A program made the position numbers and the translations under genes. Of a DNA stretch of 55,179 bases, positions 40,572 through 48,437 are shown one piece after another; position 1 is the stretch's first letter, and the number at the start of each line of letters is the position of its first letter. Below the pieces are notes generated by a model. It made no database searches. It was not told the DNA's origin and saw only the letters and a program-made list of their open reading frames with translations. Origin of the DNA: an uncultured Flavobacteriaceae bacterium (lineage in GTDB: Bacteria > Bacteroidota > Bacteroidia > Flavobacteriales > Flavobacteriaceae); NCBI GenBank assembly GCA_937901915.1, contig CALGUD010000010.1, forward strand, positions 1 to 55,179, written 5' to 3'.

Positions 40572-40610
40572 ACGTAAAGATATTAAAAAGTACGTAAAGA
40601 AGTACTTTTT
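40572..40610 (-). promoter_or_regulatory. Operator of the yefM-yoeB operon
   Basis: AAAAAGTAC (40585-40593) and GTACTTTTT (40602-40610) form a 9-bp palindrome with an 8-bp spacer. ACGTAAAGA is also directly repeated at 40572 and 40592. YefM operators are palindromic and sit just upstream of yefM, so autoregulation here is likely. Confidence 0.65.
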
Positions 40611-40640
40611 GGTTATTTTTAACTTAGTTTGTTGGTTAAG

Positions 40641-40664
40641 GTGGCTTTGATAGCCTCAGCCACC
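40641..40664. repeat. REP-like 24-base element, right copy
   Basis: It reads GTGGCTTTGATAGCC followed by TCAGCCACC, in the same orientation as the copy at 39970-39993, with three differences. The two copies bracket the toxin-antitoxin pair. Confidence 0.7.
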
Positions 40665-40685
40665 ATTCAATTCATTTCTTTTACG

Positions 40686-41990
40686 TCATTCCAACGCTTT
40701 CCCATACACTTCCAGGCACCGTTCCCTGGCCGTTTTGTGTTCCACTATTGGATTGGGGTAGGTGAGTTCATTAAAATCTTCAATCCAGGTATGAACATAG
40801 GTTAAGTCTTTATCAAATTTTTTTAACTGGATAGCCGGATTGAAAATCCTGAAATAGGGAGCGGCATCTACACCACAGCCGGCTACCCATTGCCAGTTGC
40901 CTATGTTGCTGGACATTTCATAATCCAAAAGTTTTTCGGCAAAATATGCTTCGCCCCAACGCCAGTCTACCAATAAATGTTTACAAAGAAAACTGCCTGT
41001 AACCATACGCACCCTGTTATGCATATACCCGGTTTTATTTAGTTGCCGCATTCCGGCATCAACCAGCGGATACCCGGTTTTACCATCACACCACTTTTTA
41101 AATTCTTCTTCATTATTACGCCATTCTATCCGGTCATACTTCTCCTTAAAACTTTTATGGACTGTTTGTGGAAAGCGCCACAAAATTTGCATAAAAAATT
41201 CCCTCCAGATCAATTCATTCCAAAAAGTTTCATTCTTTTCGGCTACAGCTCTTTTTATCATTTCCCGTATGCTGACTGTTCCAAACCTCAAATGTACTCC
41301 TAGGCGGGATGTGCCTTCTAAAGCAGGATAGTTACGGGTTGTTTCATAATTACTGATTAAACTTGAGGATACATTGTAATCAGGTACTACTGTAAGGGAC
41401 CTTGTAAACCCAATATCATTTAAACCGGGAAAGGGAAGATTCGTGTTTTTTATGAAATTGTCTGAATATGCAGTGGTGTTGTGGATATGGTTTTCAATTT
41501 TCTTAAAATTTTCTTTCCATTTTCGCATGTAAGGAGTATAGACAAGGTATGGCTTGCTATCGTCTTTTACTACTTCATCTTTTTCAAAAATAACCGGGTC
41601 TTTATAAGTGTAGAATTCAATATTTTTCTCAGTAAGAAAACTTTTTATTGTTTTATCACGCTGCCTGGCATAGGGTTCATAATCGTGATTTGTAAAAACT
41701 GAAGAAACCTGAAAATTTTCTGTAAGCCGTTTAAATACTTTAACCGGATCCCCATAATAAACGGCCAATGAGCTATTGTGTTTATTAAGTTCAGAGTTTA
41801 AATTTTGCAGCGTATCATAAATAAATGTGACCCTTGCATCATTGTCAACAAGTTTTTTGAGTATGTTTTCGTCAAAAATAAAGAGGGGGAGGACCGGGTA
41901 ACCTGCTTTTAGGGCTTCTGATAACCCTTTATTGTCCCCAAGCCTTAAATCACGCCGAAACCAGAAAATATTTACTCTATTTTTTTCCAT
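40686..41990 (-). CDS. phr: Deoxyribodipyrimidine photolyase
   Basis: This gene encodes 434 residues. The N-terminal antenna domain opens VNIFWFRRDLRLGDNKGL. The FAD-binding domain has SRLGVHLRFGTVSIRE (about 230-245), ELIWREFFMQILWRFP, WCDGKTGYPLVDAGMRQL, TGYMHNRVRMVTGSFL, the Trp electron-transfer region KHLLVDWRWGEAYF, and SSNIGNWQWVAGCGVDAAPYFR. This is the class I CPD photolyase/cryptochrome family; the motif set favours DNA repair with blue light. It may be co-transcribed with the next minus-strand genes (methyltransferase, SRPBCC). Confidence 0.93.
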   Translation of the reverse strand: MEKNRVNIFWFRRDLRLGDNKGLSEALKAGYPVLPLFIFDENILKKLVDNDARVTFIYDTLQNLNSELNKHNSSLAVYYGDPVKVFKRLTENFQVSSVFTNHDYEPYARQRDKTIKSFLTEKNIEFYTYKDPVIFEKDEVVKDDSKPYLVYTPYMRKWKENFKKIENHIHNTTAYSDNFIKNTNLPFPGLNDIGFTRSLTVVPDYNVSSSLISNYETTRNYPALEGTSRLGVHLRFGTVSIREMIKRAVAEKNETFWNELIWREFFMQILWRFPQTVHKSFKEKYDRIEWRNNEEEFKKWCDGKTGYPLVDAGMRQLNKTGYMHNRVRMVTGSFLCKHLLVDWRWGEAYFAEKLLDYEMSSNIGNWQWVAGCGVDAAPYFRIFNPAIQLKKFDKDLTYVHTWIEDFNELTYPNPIVEHKTARERCLEVYGKALE

Positions 41991-42029
41991 TAGTTTAAAA
42001 ACGGATTAGTGAATTAGTAGCATATTTTT

Positions 42030-42782
42030 CTATTTACGCACAATCCCCATCTTCATGAAAATGGGGAACCGTACTTCTCTTTGTATATTTTTATCCCAGA
42101 GGTTCTCCAAATTTTTCACCATCCATGCTACCGGGTTCTCTTTTTTTAGTTCTTTGTAGTTCTGTACACTGGACCATGAGTTTAAATAACCTTCAAATTC
42201 CTGTAGTGTCCATCGTGTTTTAATAAAAAGGTTTTTGGGTGTATCCATTTCGTTAAAATCAAAATTGAGCGAGTTATATTCATTTTCAATATGCCGGCGT
42301 TCCGGATCCCAGTATGGGCCTATAATGTCATTGTAGAATTTATCAATTAATTTGTTTATTGGATCACTTATTCGAAGCAGTCCATAACCCCACACACAAA
42401 CAATTCCACCGTTTTTAGAGACTCTTCGCATTTCTGCATTAAAAGCCTCCATGTTAAACCAATGTGCTGCCTGTGCTACGGTTATAAGGTCAAATTTATT
42501 GTCCTCAAAATCAGTTTTTTCTGCGGTACCAACGGAGTAAACAATATTTTCTCTCTTTTCAGCATTATCAATTTGCTTTTGGCTTAAATCTGTGGCATAT
42601 ACTTTTTTAAAATGCTTAGCTAACTCTACTGCTACCTGCCCGTTGCCGGTGCCGCAATCCCAGCACTCATTCCTGGATTTCACGGTGCTAAGAATAACAT
42701 CGTACAATTCGGCAGGATATGTAGGTCTGAATTTTTTATATGTACCGGACTGGGAAGAAAATTTATCTTTGGAACCTTTCAT
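42030..42782 (-). CDS. Class I SAM-dependent methyltransferase
   Basis: This gene encodes 250 residues. Motif I appears as CWDCGTGNGQVAVELA (about 41-56), motif II as VYATDLSQKQIDNA, and the post-motif FDLITVAQAAHWFNMEAF (about 97-114), where the HWF phrase is typical of the Tam/YafE-like group of small-molecule methyltransferases. The C-terminal part has aromatic residues that may bind the acceptor. The substrate is unknown. It starts 18 bp after the SRPBCC gene on the same strand. Confidence 0.88.
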   Translation of the reverse strand: MKGSKDKFSSQSGTYKKFRPTYPAELYDVILSTVKSRNECWDCGTGNGQVAVELAKHFKKVYATDLSQKQIDNAEKRENIVYSVGTAEKTDFEDNKFDLITVAQAAHWFNMEAFNAEMRRVSKNGGIVCVWGYGLLRISDPINKLIDKFYNDIIGPYWDPERRHIENEYNSLNFDFNEMDTPKNLFIKTRWTLQEFEGYLNSWSSVQNYKELKKENPVAWMVKNLENLWDKNIQREVRFPIFMKMGIVRK

Positions 42783-42800
42783 TTTAGTTATGTTTTATGC

Positions 42801-43262
42801 CTAAAAGTGGCCAAAAATTTCTATCAGCTTTTTCTCCCGGTAGTCAAAAATTGCTTTAAGTTGATTTTTAACTATTAAAGTATGCATAATTTTGCCGAGA
42901 AACCCAAACGGGAGTTTATAATCTACAATGTCTTCCATGAGCACTCCGCCTTCTACCGGTGTTATAAAATGCTTGTGGTGCCATAGCGAATACGGGCCAA
43001 ATCGTTGTTCGTCTACAAAGTACTCCTTATTTTGAACATGCGTTATTTCGCTCACCCATTTAATTTTAAGGAAGGGAAAAGGTTTTACGGTATATTGTAT
43101 TATTTGTCCGGGGTACATACGTCTATCTGCTCCACAAACAATACTAAATCTCATATGTGCAGGAGTAATGATCTGTAAATTTTCAGGATCAGAAAGAAAA
43201 CCCCAGGCTTTATCTACAGATATGGGAAGTTTCTGAACAGTATGTATTTGATAAAGCGACAT
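42801..43262 (-). CDS. SRPBCC-family ligand-binding protein
   Basis: This gene encodes 153 residues. The START/SRPBCC fold opens YQIHTVQKLPISVDKAWGFLSDPENLQIITP, then strands FLKIKWVSEITHVQNKEYFVDEQRFGPYSLWHHKHF and a long C-terminal helix (LIVKNQLKAIFDYREKKLIEIF). It resembles the CDP-like or polyketide-cyclase-like proteins often found beside photolyases in Flavobacteria. The ligand is unknown. It precedes the methyltransferase gene by 18 bp, so they are probably co-transcribed. Confidence 0.85.
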   Translation of the reverse strand: MSLYQIHTVQKLPISVDKAWGFLSDPENLQIITPAHMRFSIVCGADRRMYPGQIIQYTVKPFPFLKIKWVSEITHVQNKEYFVDEQRFGPYSLWHHKHFITPVEGGVLMEDIVDYKLPFGFLGKIMHTLIVKNQLKAIFDYREKKLIEIFGHF

Positions 43263-43323
43263 TTTTTCTGTAAAATTACAATTTGTTTAATTAAAAATAA
43301 ATTATATTAAACAAAATTATAAA

Positions 43324-43878
43324 TTATAAATCATCAGTAAAATGCCTCCGTTCTTTTTTCTTGCTGAACTTTTCCGAGTTGTAGGTGGTAGATTTTCCTT
43401 TGGCAATGGACAAAGATTCCCAGTTCTCGCCTTTTAAAAGCTTTCCTATATACACTATTTGTCCTACGTGATAAGGGTAATGTGCCAATTGCCGGTTTAT
43501 GGCTTCTAAAACGGTATGTCCCTCGTTTCGTATATAAATAATCCTTTCCAGGTCTTCGGGTTCCAAGGAGTTTAATGTGTTAAGTAAGCAGTGCCAGCCT
43601 TCTTCCCAATGGGCAACCATTTCTTCTTTTGTGTTGTAGGTGTCTTCAAACTCAGCATCCCGGTTACGCCATTCTTTTTCACCATCTTCGGTAAGAAAAT
43701 TTGTCCACCTGCTCAGCATATTGCCCGCCATGTGCTTTACGAGAATGGCAACGCTATTGTTTTCTTCGCCACTTTGCCAGTGAATTTCATCATTGCTTAA
43801 AACCTGTATGGTTTTATCGGCCAGCATTTTATAATACCGGAACTGTTTTATAACACTTTCAAGGTAATTCTTATTCAT
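43324..43878 (-). CDS. DinB-superfamily protein (DUF1572)
   Basis: This gene encodes 184 residues, a four-helix bundle of the DinB/YfiT type. The three metal-binding histidines expected of the family are visible: ILVKHMAGNM (about 49), and RQLAHYPYHVGQIVYIG (about 133 and 137). The HYPYHVGQI phrase is characteristic of DUF1572. A thiol-transferase role is suggested for relatives but is not shown for this group. The start overlaps the msrB stop by 8 bp, so it is coupled to the methionine sulfoxide reductases. Confidence 0.9.
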   Translation of the reverse strand: MNKNYLESVIKQFRYYKMLADKTIQVLSNDEIHWQSGEENNSVAILVKHMAGNMLSRWTNFLTEDGEKEWRNRDAEFEDTYNTKEEMVAHWEEGWHCLLNTLNSLEPEDLERIIYIRNEGHTVLEAINRQLAHYPYHVGQIVYIGKLLKGENWESLSIAKGKSTTYNSEKFSKKKERRHFTDDL

Positions 43879-44275
43879 TTTTATCGAAGTCTATACTGGC
43901 CGAATTCACGCAAAACCTCACCCCGGTTTCCGTAGGGCCGTCATCAAAAACGTGGCCTAAATGTCCGCCGCAATTTGCACAAAGAATTTCGGTACGCACC
44001 ATGCGGTGGGTGGTATCCTTTACATATTCTATAGTGCCATCAATGGCATTGTCAAACGAAGGCCAGCCGCAGTTGCTTTTAAATTTACTTTCACTTTCAA
44101 AAAGTACGTGTCCGCAACCTTTACATTTATAAACACCTTCATCAAAATGAAGGTTATATTTTCCGGTATGGGGGAATTCGGTGCCTTTTTGCCTTAATAT
44201 TTTATATTCTTCGGGCGAAAGCTGTTCTTCCCATTCCTGCTCCGTTTTTTCTATACTATATTTTTTATTACTCAT
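43871..44275 (-). CDS. msrB: Peptide-methionine (R)-S-oxide reductase, cytoplasmic
   Basis: This gene encodes 134 residues from ATG 44275 (MSNKKYSIEKTEQEW), which overlaps the stop of the upstream msrB by 8 bp; an upstream extension to 44386 would run inside that gene. It carries two zinc-binding C-x-x-C pairs (CKGCGHVLF, CANCGGHLGHVF), GWPSFD, and the catalytic Cys in VRFCVNSASIDF. It reduces R-methionine sulfoxide in proteins. No signal peptide is present, so it is the cytoplasmic partner of the exported copy next to it. Confidence 0.95.
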   Translation of the reverse strand: MSNKKYSIEKTEQEWEEQLSPEEYKILRQKGTEFPHTGKYNLHFDEGVYKCKGCGHVLFESESKFKSNCGWPSFDNAIDGTIEYVKDTTHRMVRTEILCANCGGHLGHVFDDGPTETGVRFCVNSASIDFDKNE

Positions 44276-44747
44276 TTTCTGCAGGGATAAAATCCAGTGA
44301 AACAGAATTAATACAATGCCTTTTTCCTGTAGTTTGTGAAGGGCCATCATTGAATACATGCCCCAGGTGTCCGCCACAATTGGCACAGTGTACCTCTGTT
44401 CTTACCATACCTATGGAACTGTCTGTTTCAAAGGCCAGGTTTTTATCAATACCGCGGTCAAAAGCAGGCCACCCGGACCCGCTGTCATATTTGTATGTAG
44501 ATTCATATAATTCTACACCGCAGCCGCCGCAGGTATAAATGCCTTCTTCAAAAAATTTATTGTATTCATTATTTCCCGGTCGCTCCGTAGCCTGTTTACG
44601 AAGTACTTTATACTCCATGTCTGTAAGTTGGGCTTTCCATTCCTCATTTGTTTTTTCAACAGGAAATTTTTCTTTTTCCTTTTTTTGGGCGTTGCTGTTG
44701 CAACTAATAAATATTGAACATATAACAAATAACAATATCCTTTTCAT
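44268..44747 (-). CDS. msrB: Peptide-methionine (R)-S-oxide reductase, exported lipoprotein
   Basis: This gene encodes 159 residues. An N-terminal lipoprotein signal (LFVICSIFISCNSNAQ) precedes a complete MsrB domain: CGGCGVELYES and CANCGGHLGHVF zinc pairs, GWPAFD, and catalytic Cys in KRHCINSVSLDF. There are no acidic residues just after the lipobox Cys, so it is expected on the periplasmic side. It repairs oxidised methionines in envelope proteins, complementing the downstream cytoplasmic copy. It starts 7 bp after the neighbouring lipoprotein stop. Confidence 0.93.
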   Translation of the reverse strand: MKRILLFVICSIFISCNSNAQKKEKEKFPVEKTNEEWKAQLTDMEYKVLRKQATERPGNNEYNKFFEEGIYTCGGCGVELYESTYKYDSGSGWPAFDRGIDKNLAFETDSSIGMVRTEVHCANCGGHLGHVFNDGPSQTTGKRHCINSVSLDFIPAENE

Positions 44748-44754
44748 AAAAGTT

Positions 44755-45258
44755 TTAATTTAGCTCTTCTACATCTTTAAGTCGTACAGCTTCCATTAAA
44801 CTTTCCATGTTATTTAAATTAATATTTTCAGCATCATCGGCCGGAAGCACAATCATCCTGAAAGTTATACCCTGTGTAAGGTCTGCTGACAAATTATCCA
44901 GTATTACATCCCCCTCTAAAAAAAGATGAACACGCGATTGAGTGTAGTCAAATGCATAAAGTAAAATACCTTCGTCTAAAAATAAAGTTTGCGGCAGTGG
45001 CTCCCATACATCTACACCATTATTAATTTCTACTAATGTGTATATAACTACGATATCAGTTTTGAGAATTTCAATTTGGTCGGGTATATCTATTAATACT
45101 CTAAAGTCATTACCTGGTGTAAAGTCTACAGTTCTTTCAAACATCTGGCCTACTATAAGCCCGCCATCTAATCCCGGAGGCCCCGGAGGCCCCTGATCAC
45201 CTTCACAAGACGTAAATAGGAGAGAAACGGAGAATATAAGTGCAAGTATTTTTTTCAT
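44755..45258 (-). CDS. Lipoprotein with a short collagen-like segment
   Basis: This gene encodes 167 residues. The signal ends LLFTSCEGDQGPPGPPGLDGG: the lipobox Cys is followed almost at once by four G-x-y triplets, then a beta-rich domain (about 40-145). Such Gly-Pro-Pro tethers are common in Flavobacterial lipoproteins and may act as a stiff spacer; they are too short for a stable triple helix alone. The globular domain is not recognised. It lies 7 bp upstream of the exported msrB and so heads that operon. Confidence 0.7.
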   Translation of the reverse strand: MKKILALIFSVSLLFTSCEGDQGPPGPPGLDGGLIVGQMFERTVDFTPGNDFRVLIDIPDQIEILKTDIVVIYTLVEINNGVDVWEPLPQTLFLDEGILLYAFDYTQSRVHLFLEGDVILDNLSADLTQGITFRMIVLPADDAENINLNNMESLMEAVRLKDVEELN

Positions 45259-45414
45259 GATTAAAAAATTAGTAATTAAATTTAATTTATAAAGATACTT
45301 AATTCTATATCTGTATAAAAGTATTTAACTTTATAGGATTAAAAATAGTATTATTATAATCAAAGATTATTTTAACTTTTCGTAGCTTTATAGAAAAGTA
45401 ATTATAATAAAATT

Positions 45415-46227
45415 ATGAAAAAATATGTAGTTCTGTTTTCTTTTTTCTTTTTGATTTTAGCCTGTAAAACAAATCCGTTTACAGGAGAATCAAACTTGAA
45501 TTTTTATCCAAATAGCCAGGTATTTCCCATGGCTTTTGAGCAATACAGCCAGTTTTTGAATGAAAATAAGGTAGTGACAGGAACAGATGCGGCAGCATCT
45601 GTTGATCGTGTCGGAAAGCGTATTGCAGCTGCATCAGAACGTTGGTTAAATGCCAACGGATATGAAGGGTATTTGAATGACTACAGATGGGAATATAAAC
45701 TTGTAAAGGATGATGCAGTAAATGCATGGTGTATGCCGGGAGGTAAAATTGTAGTCTATACCGGTTTATTGCCAATTGCACAGGACGACGCCGGTTTGGC
45801 TGTTGTTATGGGACATGAAGTTGCCCACGCATTGGCCAATCATGGAGCGCAGCGTATGAGTGCAGCTACTTTACAACAGGCCGGGGCAGTAGCCGGAAAT
45901 GTAGTATTGTCCGACAATCCTGAAAACCAGCAATTGTTTAACCAGGCGTATGCAGTAGGGAGTACTGTAGGAGTAATGTTACCTTTTAGCCGAAGCCATG
46001 AAACTGAAGCTGATAAAATTGGATTAATAATTATGGCTGTTGCGGGTTATAATCCTGATGAGGCTGCTAAATTATGGGAACGCATGAAAGCAAAATCCGG
46101 AGGTGGTGCACCACCTGAATTTTTAAGCACACACCCTTCCAATGATACCAGGATAAAAAACCTGAGGGAATTGGCCCCGGTAGCGAAACAGGAAGCTGCA
46201 AAATTTGGAGTCACTTCTTTCAAGTAA
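45415..46227 (+). CDS. M48-family metallopeptidase lipoprotein
   Basis: This gene encodes 270 residues. The signal ends FLILACKTNPFTGE (lipobox). The zinc site is intact: MGHEVAHALANHGAQRM (HExxH, about 137-141) and ETEADKIGLIIMAVAGY (third ligand Glu, about 198). The C-terminal STHPSNDTRIKNL is the usual family end (BepA/LoiP/Oma1-like). Such proteases take part in outer-membrane protein quality control. The upstream 156-bp gap is a divergent promoter region. Confidence 0.92.
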   Translation: MKKYVVLFSFFFLILACKTNPFTGESNLNFYPNSQVFPMAFEQYSQFLNENKVVTGTDAAASVDRVGKRIAAASERWLNANGYEGYLNDYRWEYKLVKDDAVNAWCMPGGKIVVYTGLLPIAQDDAGLAVVMGHEVAHALANHGAQRMSAATLQQAGAVAGNVVLSDNPENQQLFNQAYAVGSTVGVMLPFSRSHETEADKIGLIIMAVAGYNPDEAAKLWERMKAKSGGGAPPEFLSTHPSNDTRIKNLRELAPVAKQEAAKFGVTSFK

Positions 46228-46269
46228 AGATTTTTTAACCTCTGTTTTAAAATAAATTTATATATTCGG

Positions 46270-46295
46270 TGCTACCCAAAATGGGTAGCATTTTT
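46270..46295 (+). terminator. Intrinsic terminator between M48 gene and MFS gene
   Basis: TGCTACCC (46270-46277) pairs with GGGTAGCA (46283-46290), followed by five T. The MFS start at 46306 lies immediately after, so the hairpin could also attenuate it. Confidence 0.8.
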
Positions 46296-46305
46296 AATTT
46301 AGGAT

Positions 46306-47619
46306 ATGACACCACTTGAAAAAGGGAGTAAAAAGCTCCTGAATGCCTGGGCATTTTATGATTGGGCAAATTCTGTTTACAGCCTTGTGATAGCATCAGC
46401 TGTTTTTCCCTTGTTTTACGGGGCACTTTTTCGTGAAGCGGGTATAGAAAAAGTCCATGTATTTGGAGGACTTATTGAAAGGGCACCACTAATAAGCTAT
46501 GTTACAGCAGCAGCTTTCCTTTTAGTTTCTATTATGTCTCCCATACTATCCGGAATTGCCGATTATATGGGTAATAAAAAAGTATTCCTTAAGTTTTTTT
46601 GCTACCTGGGTGCTTTAAGCTGTATAGGTTTGTACTGGTTTTCTTTGGAAAATATTTATTTTGGGCTGCTTTGTTATTTTTTTGGTTTAATAGGTTTTTG
46701 GGCAAGCCTTGTCTTCTATAATTCCTACTTGCCGGATATCGCATTTCCCGAACAGCACGATGCTATCAGTGCCAAAGGTTATTCTTGGGGATATATAGGC
46801 AGTGTATTATTACTGGTTTTTATTTTGATGATGATCATGAAGTATGAGTGGTTTGGTTTTGACGGTGCGGGACTCCCTACCAGGTTGTCTTTTATCCTGG
46901 TTGGGGTATGGTGGATGGGTTTTAGCCAGTACACTTTTTATTATTTACCTAAAGGACATAACAAGGGCAAAAAAGTAACAAGAAAGCTTTTATTTAATGG
47001 GTTCAGGGAACTCCGAAGTGTTTGGAACCGTTTGGGGGATTCTCCGGTATTGAAGTCTTACCTGATGGCTTTTTTTGTCTACAGCATGGGAGTGCAAACA
47101 GTCATGATAGCGGCTACATATTTTGCTGAAGGGGAATTAGCCTGGTCGAGTGACAGTGAGCGTACTACCGGCCTTATCATTAGTATATTACTCATACAGC
47201 TTGTTGCTGTAATAGGTGCTACTTTAACTTCTAAAGCTTCTGAAAAATTTGGCAATATTAAAACGTTGATAGTTATTAATATTTTTTGGTTCCTGGTATG
47301 CTGTTTCGCTTACTTCGTTGTTACACCGATACATTTTTATGTTGTAGCAAGTTGTGTAGGTTTGGTTATGGGGGGTATCCAGGCCTTGTCCCGGTCAACC
47401 TATGCTAAATTTTTACCGGAAACAGAGGATACTACCTCTTTTTTTAGTTTTTATGATGTGTCTGAAAAAATAGGGATTGTGATAGGTATGTTCCTTTATG
47501 GGTTTGTTGCCCAGGTTACGGGTAGTATGCGTAATTCTGTTCTATTTTTAGGGGTTTTCTTTTTAATAGGAATAGGACTTTTGTTCAGGGTTCCTAAAAG
47601 CAAAGTGAGGCTTACATAA
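46306..47619 (+). CDS. MFS transporter, Atg22/UMF1-like
   Basis: This gene encodes 437 residues with about 12 transmembrane helices. The N-terminus LLNAWAFYDWANSVYSLVIASAVFPLFYG is the signature of the UMF1/Atg22-like MFS subfamily. GIADYMGNKK is the family's cytoplasmic loop, and GGIQALSRSTYAKFLPE (about 361-377) is its conserved second-half motif. Yeast Atg22 exports amino acids from the vacuole; bacterial substrates are unknown. It ends at a strong bidirectional hairpin. Confidence 0.9.
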   Translation: MTPLEKGSKKLLNAWAFYDWANSVYSLVIASAVFPLFYGALFREAGIEKVHVFGGLIERAPLISYVTAAAFLLVSIMSPILSGIADYMGNKKVFLKFFCYLGALSCIGLYWFSLENIYFGLLCYFFGLIGFWASLVFYNSYLPDIAFPEQHDAISAKGYSWGYIGSVLLLVFILMMIMKYEWFGFDGAGLPTRLSFILVGVWWMGFSQYTFYYLPKGHNKGKKVTRKLLFNGFRELRSVWNRLGDSPVLKSYLMAFFVYSMGVQTVMIAATYFAEGELAWSSDSERTTGLIISILLIQLVAVIGATLTSKASEKFGNIKTLIVINIFWFLVCCFAYFVVTPIHFYVVASCVGLVMGGIQALSRSTYAKFLPETEDTTSFFSFYDVSEKIGIVIGMFLYGFVAQVTGSMRNSVLFLGVFFLIGIGLLFRVPKSKVRLT

Positions 47620-47622
47620 TAA

Positions 47623-47665
47623 GAATGTCATTTCTGATCTGCCTTTAGCAGTAGAAATGACATTC
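47623..47665. terminator. Bidirectional terminator between MFS and head-GIN genes
   Basis: GAATGTCATTTCT (47623-47635) pairs with AGAAATGACATTC (47653-47665), a 13-bp perfect stem with a 17-base loop, between two converging genes. Confidence 0.75.
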
Positions 47666-47688
47666 GTAATGAGAACAGATATATAGAG

Positions 47689-48426
47689 TTATCCTTTACT
47701 CACACTTCCGGAGCCCACAGTCTTACTTTCTTCCTTGGTTGGGTTTCCTTTGTATTTTATATCACCGGAGCCGGTAACTTTAGCTGTTAGAACACCATCA
47801 CAATATATTTTTATATCGCCTGAACCTGTCACAGATGCCTCAACGTCTTTGGTTTTCAGTTCATAAGCATGGATATCGCCGGAACCGGCCACACTACAGG
47901 TTAGTTTTGTTGCTCCACCCATTAAACTTACATCTCCGGATCCGGATACGCTTGCTTTAACCTCTTCCGCGTCTATTTCAAGCTTTACATCCCCGGAACC
48001 AGCAAGGCTGGTTTTAAGGCTGGAAGCTTTAATAATATTGTTTGGCCGTGTGTATACATCACCGGAACCCGCAAGTGATACCAGCTCAATATCCTTAAAG
48101 GGCACGGTAATAAGAATAGAATTGTGAATACTGGGACTTAGTGAATGGCCATCCTTAACTTTAATTACCAAACGATTACCTTTTACTTCGGTTATGATAA
48201 ATTCCAAAAGGTTTTCTTCGGCTTTTACGGTAATATTACCTTCAGAACCTGAAAATAATTCTACATCTAAAGACCCCGCAACATTTATCTGGTCATAATC
48301 TGATGTTTTCCGCTCATCAGTAACTACATTTCCATTACCTTTTATCTTATTTCCTCCCCACCATTGTGCGTTTACAGAAGTAATAGCTAATAAGAAACCA
48401 AAAATTAATACTGTTGTTTTTTTCAT
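47689..48426 (-). CDS. Head-GIN domain (DUF2807) secreted protein
   Basis: This gene encodes 245 residues with a signal peptide (MKKTTVLIFGFLLAITSVNAQ). The mature part is a right-handed beta-helix-like repeat: the phrase (A/S/T)GSGD(V/I) recurs about every 20 residues (AGSGDVYT, AGSGDVKL, SGSGDVSL, AGSGDIHA, TGSGDIKI, TGSGDIKY). This is the 'putative auto-transporter adhesin, head GIN' family. It is the last gene of the sigma-factor operon and the likely surface or periplasmic output. Confidence 0.9.
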   Translation of the reverse strand: MKKTTVLIFGFLLAITSVNAQWWGGNKIKGNGNVVTDERKTSDYDQINVAGSLDVELFSGSEGNITVKAEENLLEFIITEVKGNRLVIKVKDGHSLSPSIHNSILITVPFKDIELVSLAGSGDVYTRPNNIIKASSLKTSLAGSGDVKLEIDAEEVKASVSGSGDVSLMGGATKLTCSVAGSGDIHAYELKTKDVEASVTGSGDIKIYCDGVLTAKVTGSGDIKYKGNPTKEESKTVGSGSVSKG

Positions 48427-48437
48427 GATGAATTTAT

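Noticed and set aside
40686..41990. Photolyase as a cryptochrome sensor
   Set aside because: The repair-type motif set and the repair-gene neighbourhood favour photolyase; no long C-terminal extension is present.
44755..45258. Collagen-like structural protein
   Set aside because: Only about four Gly-x-y triplets follow the lipobox, so it is a short tether and not a collagen domain.
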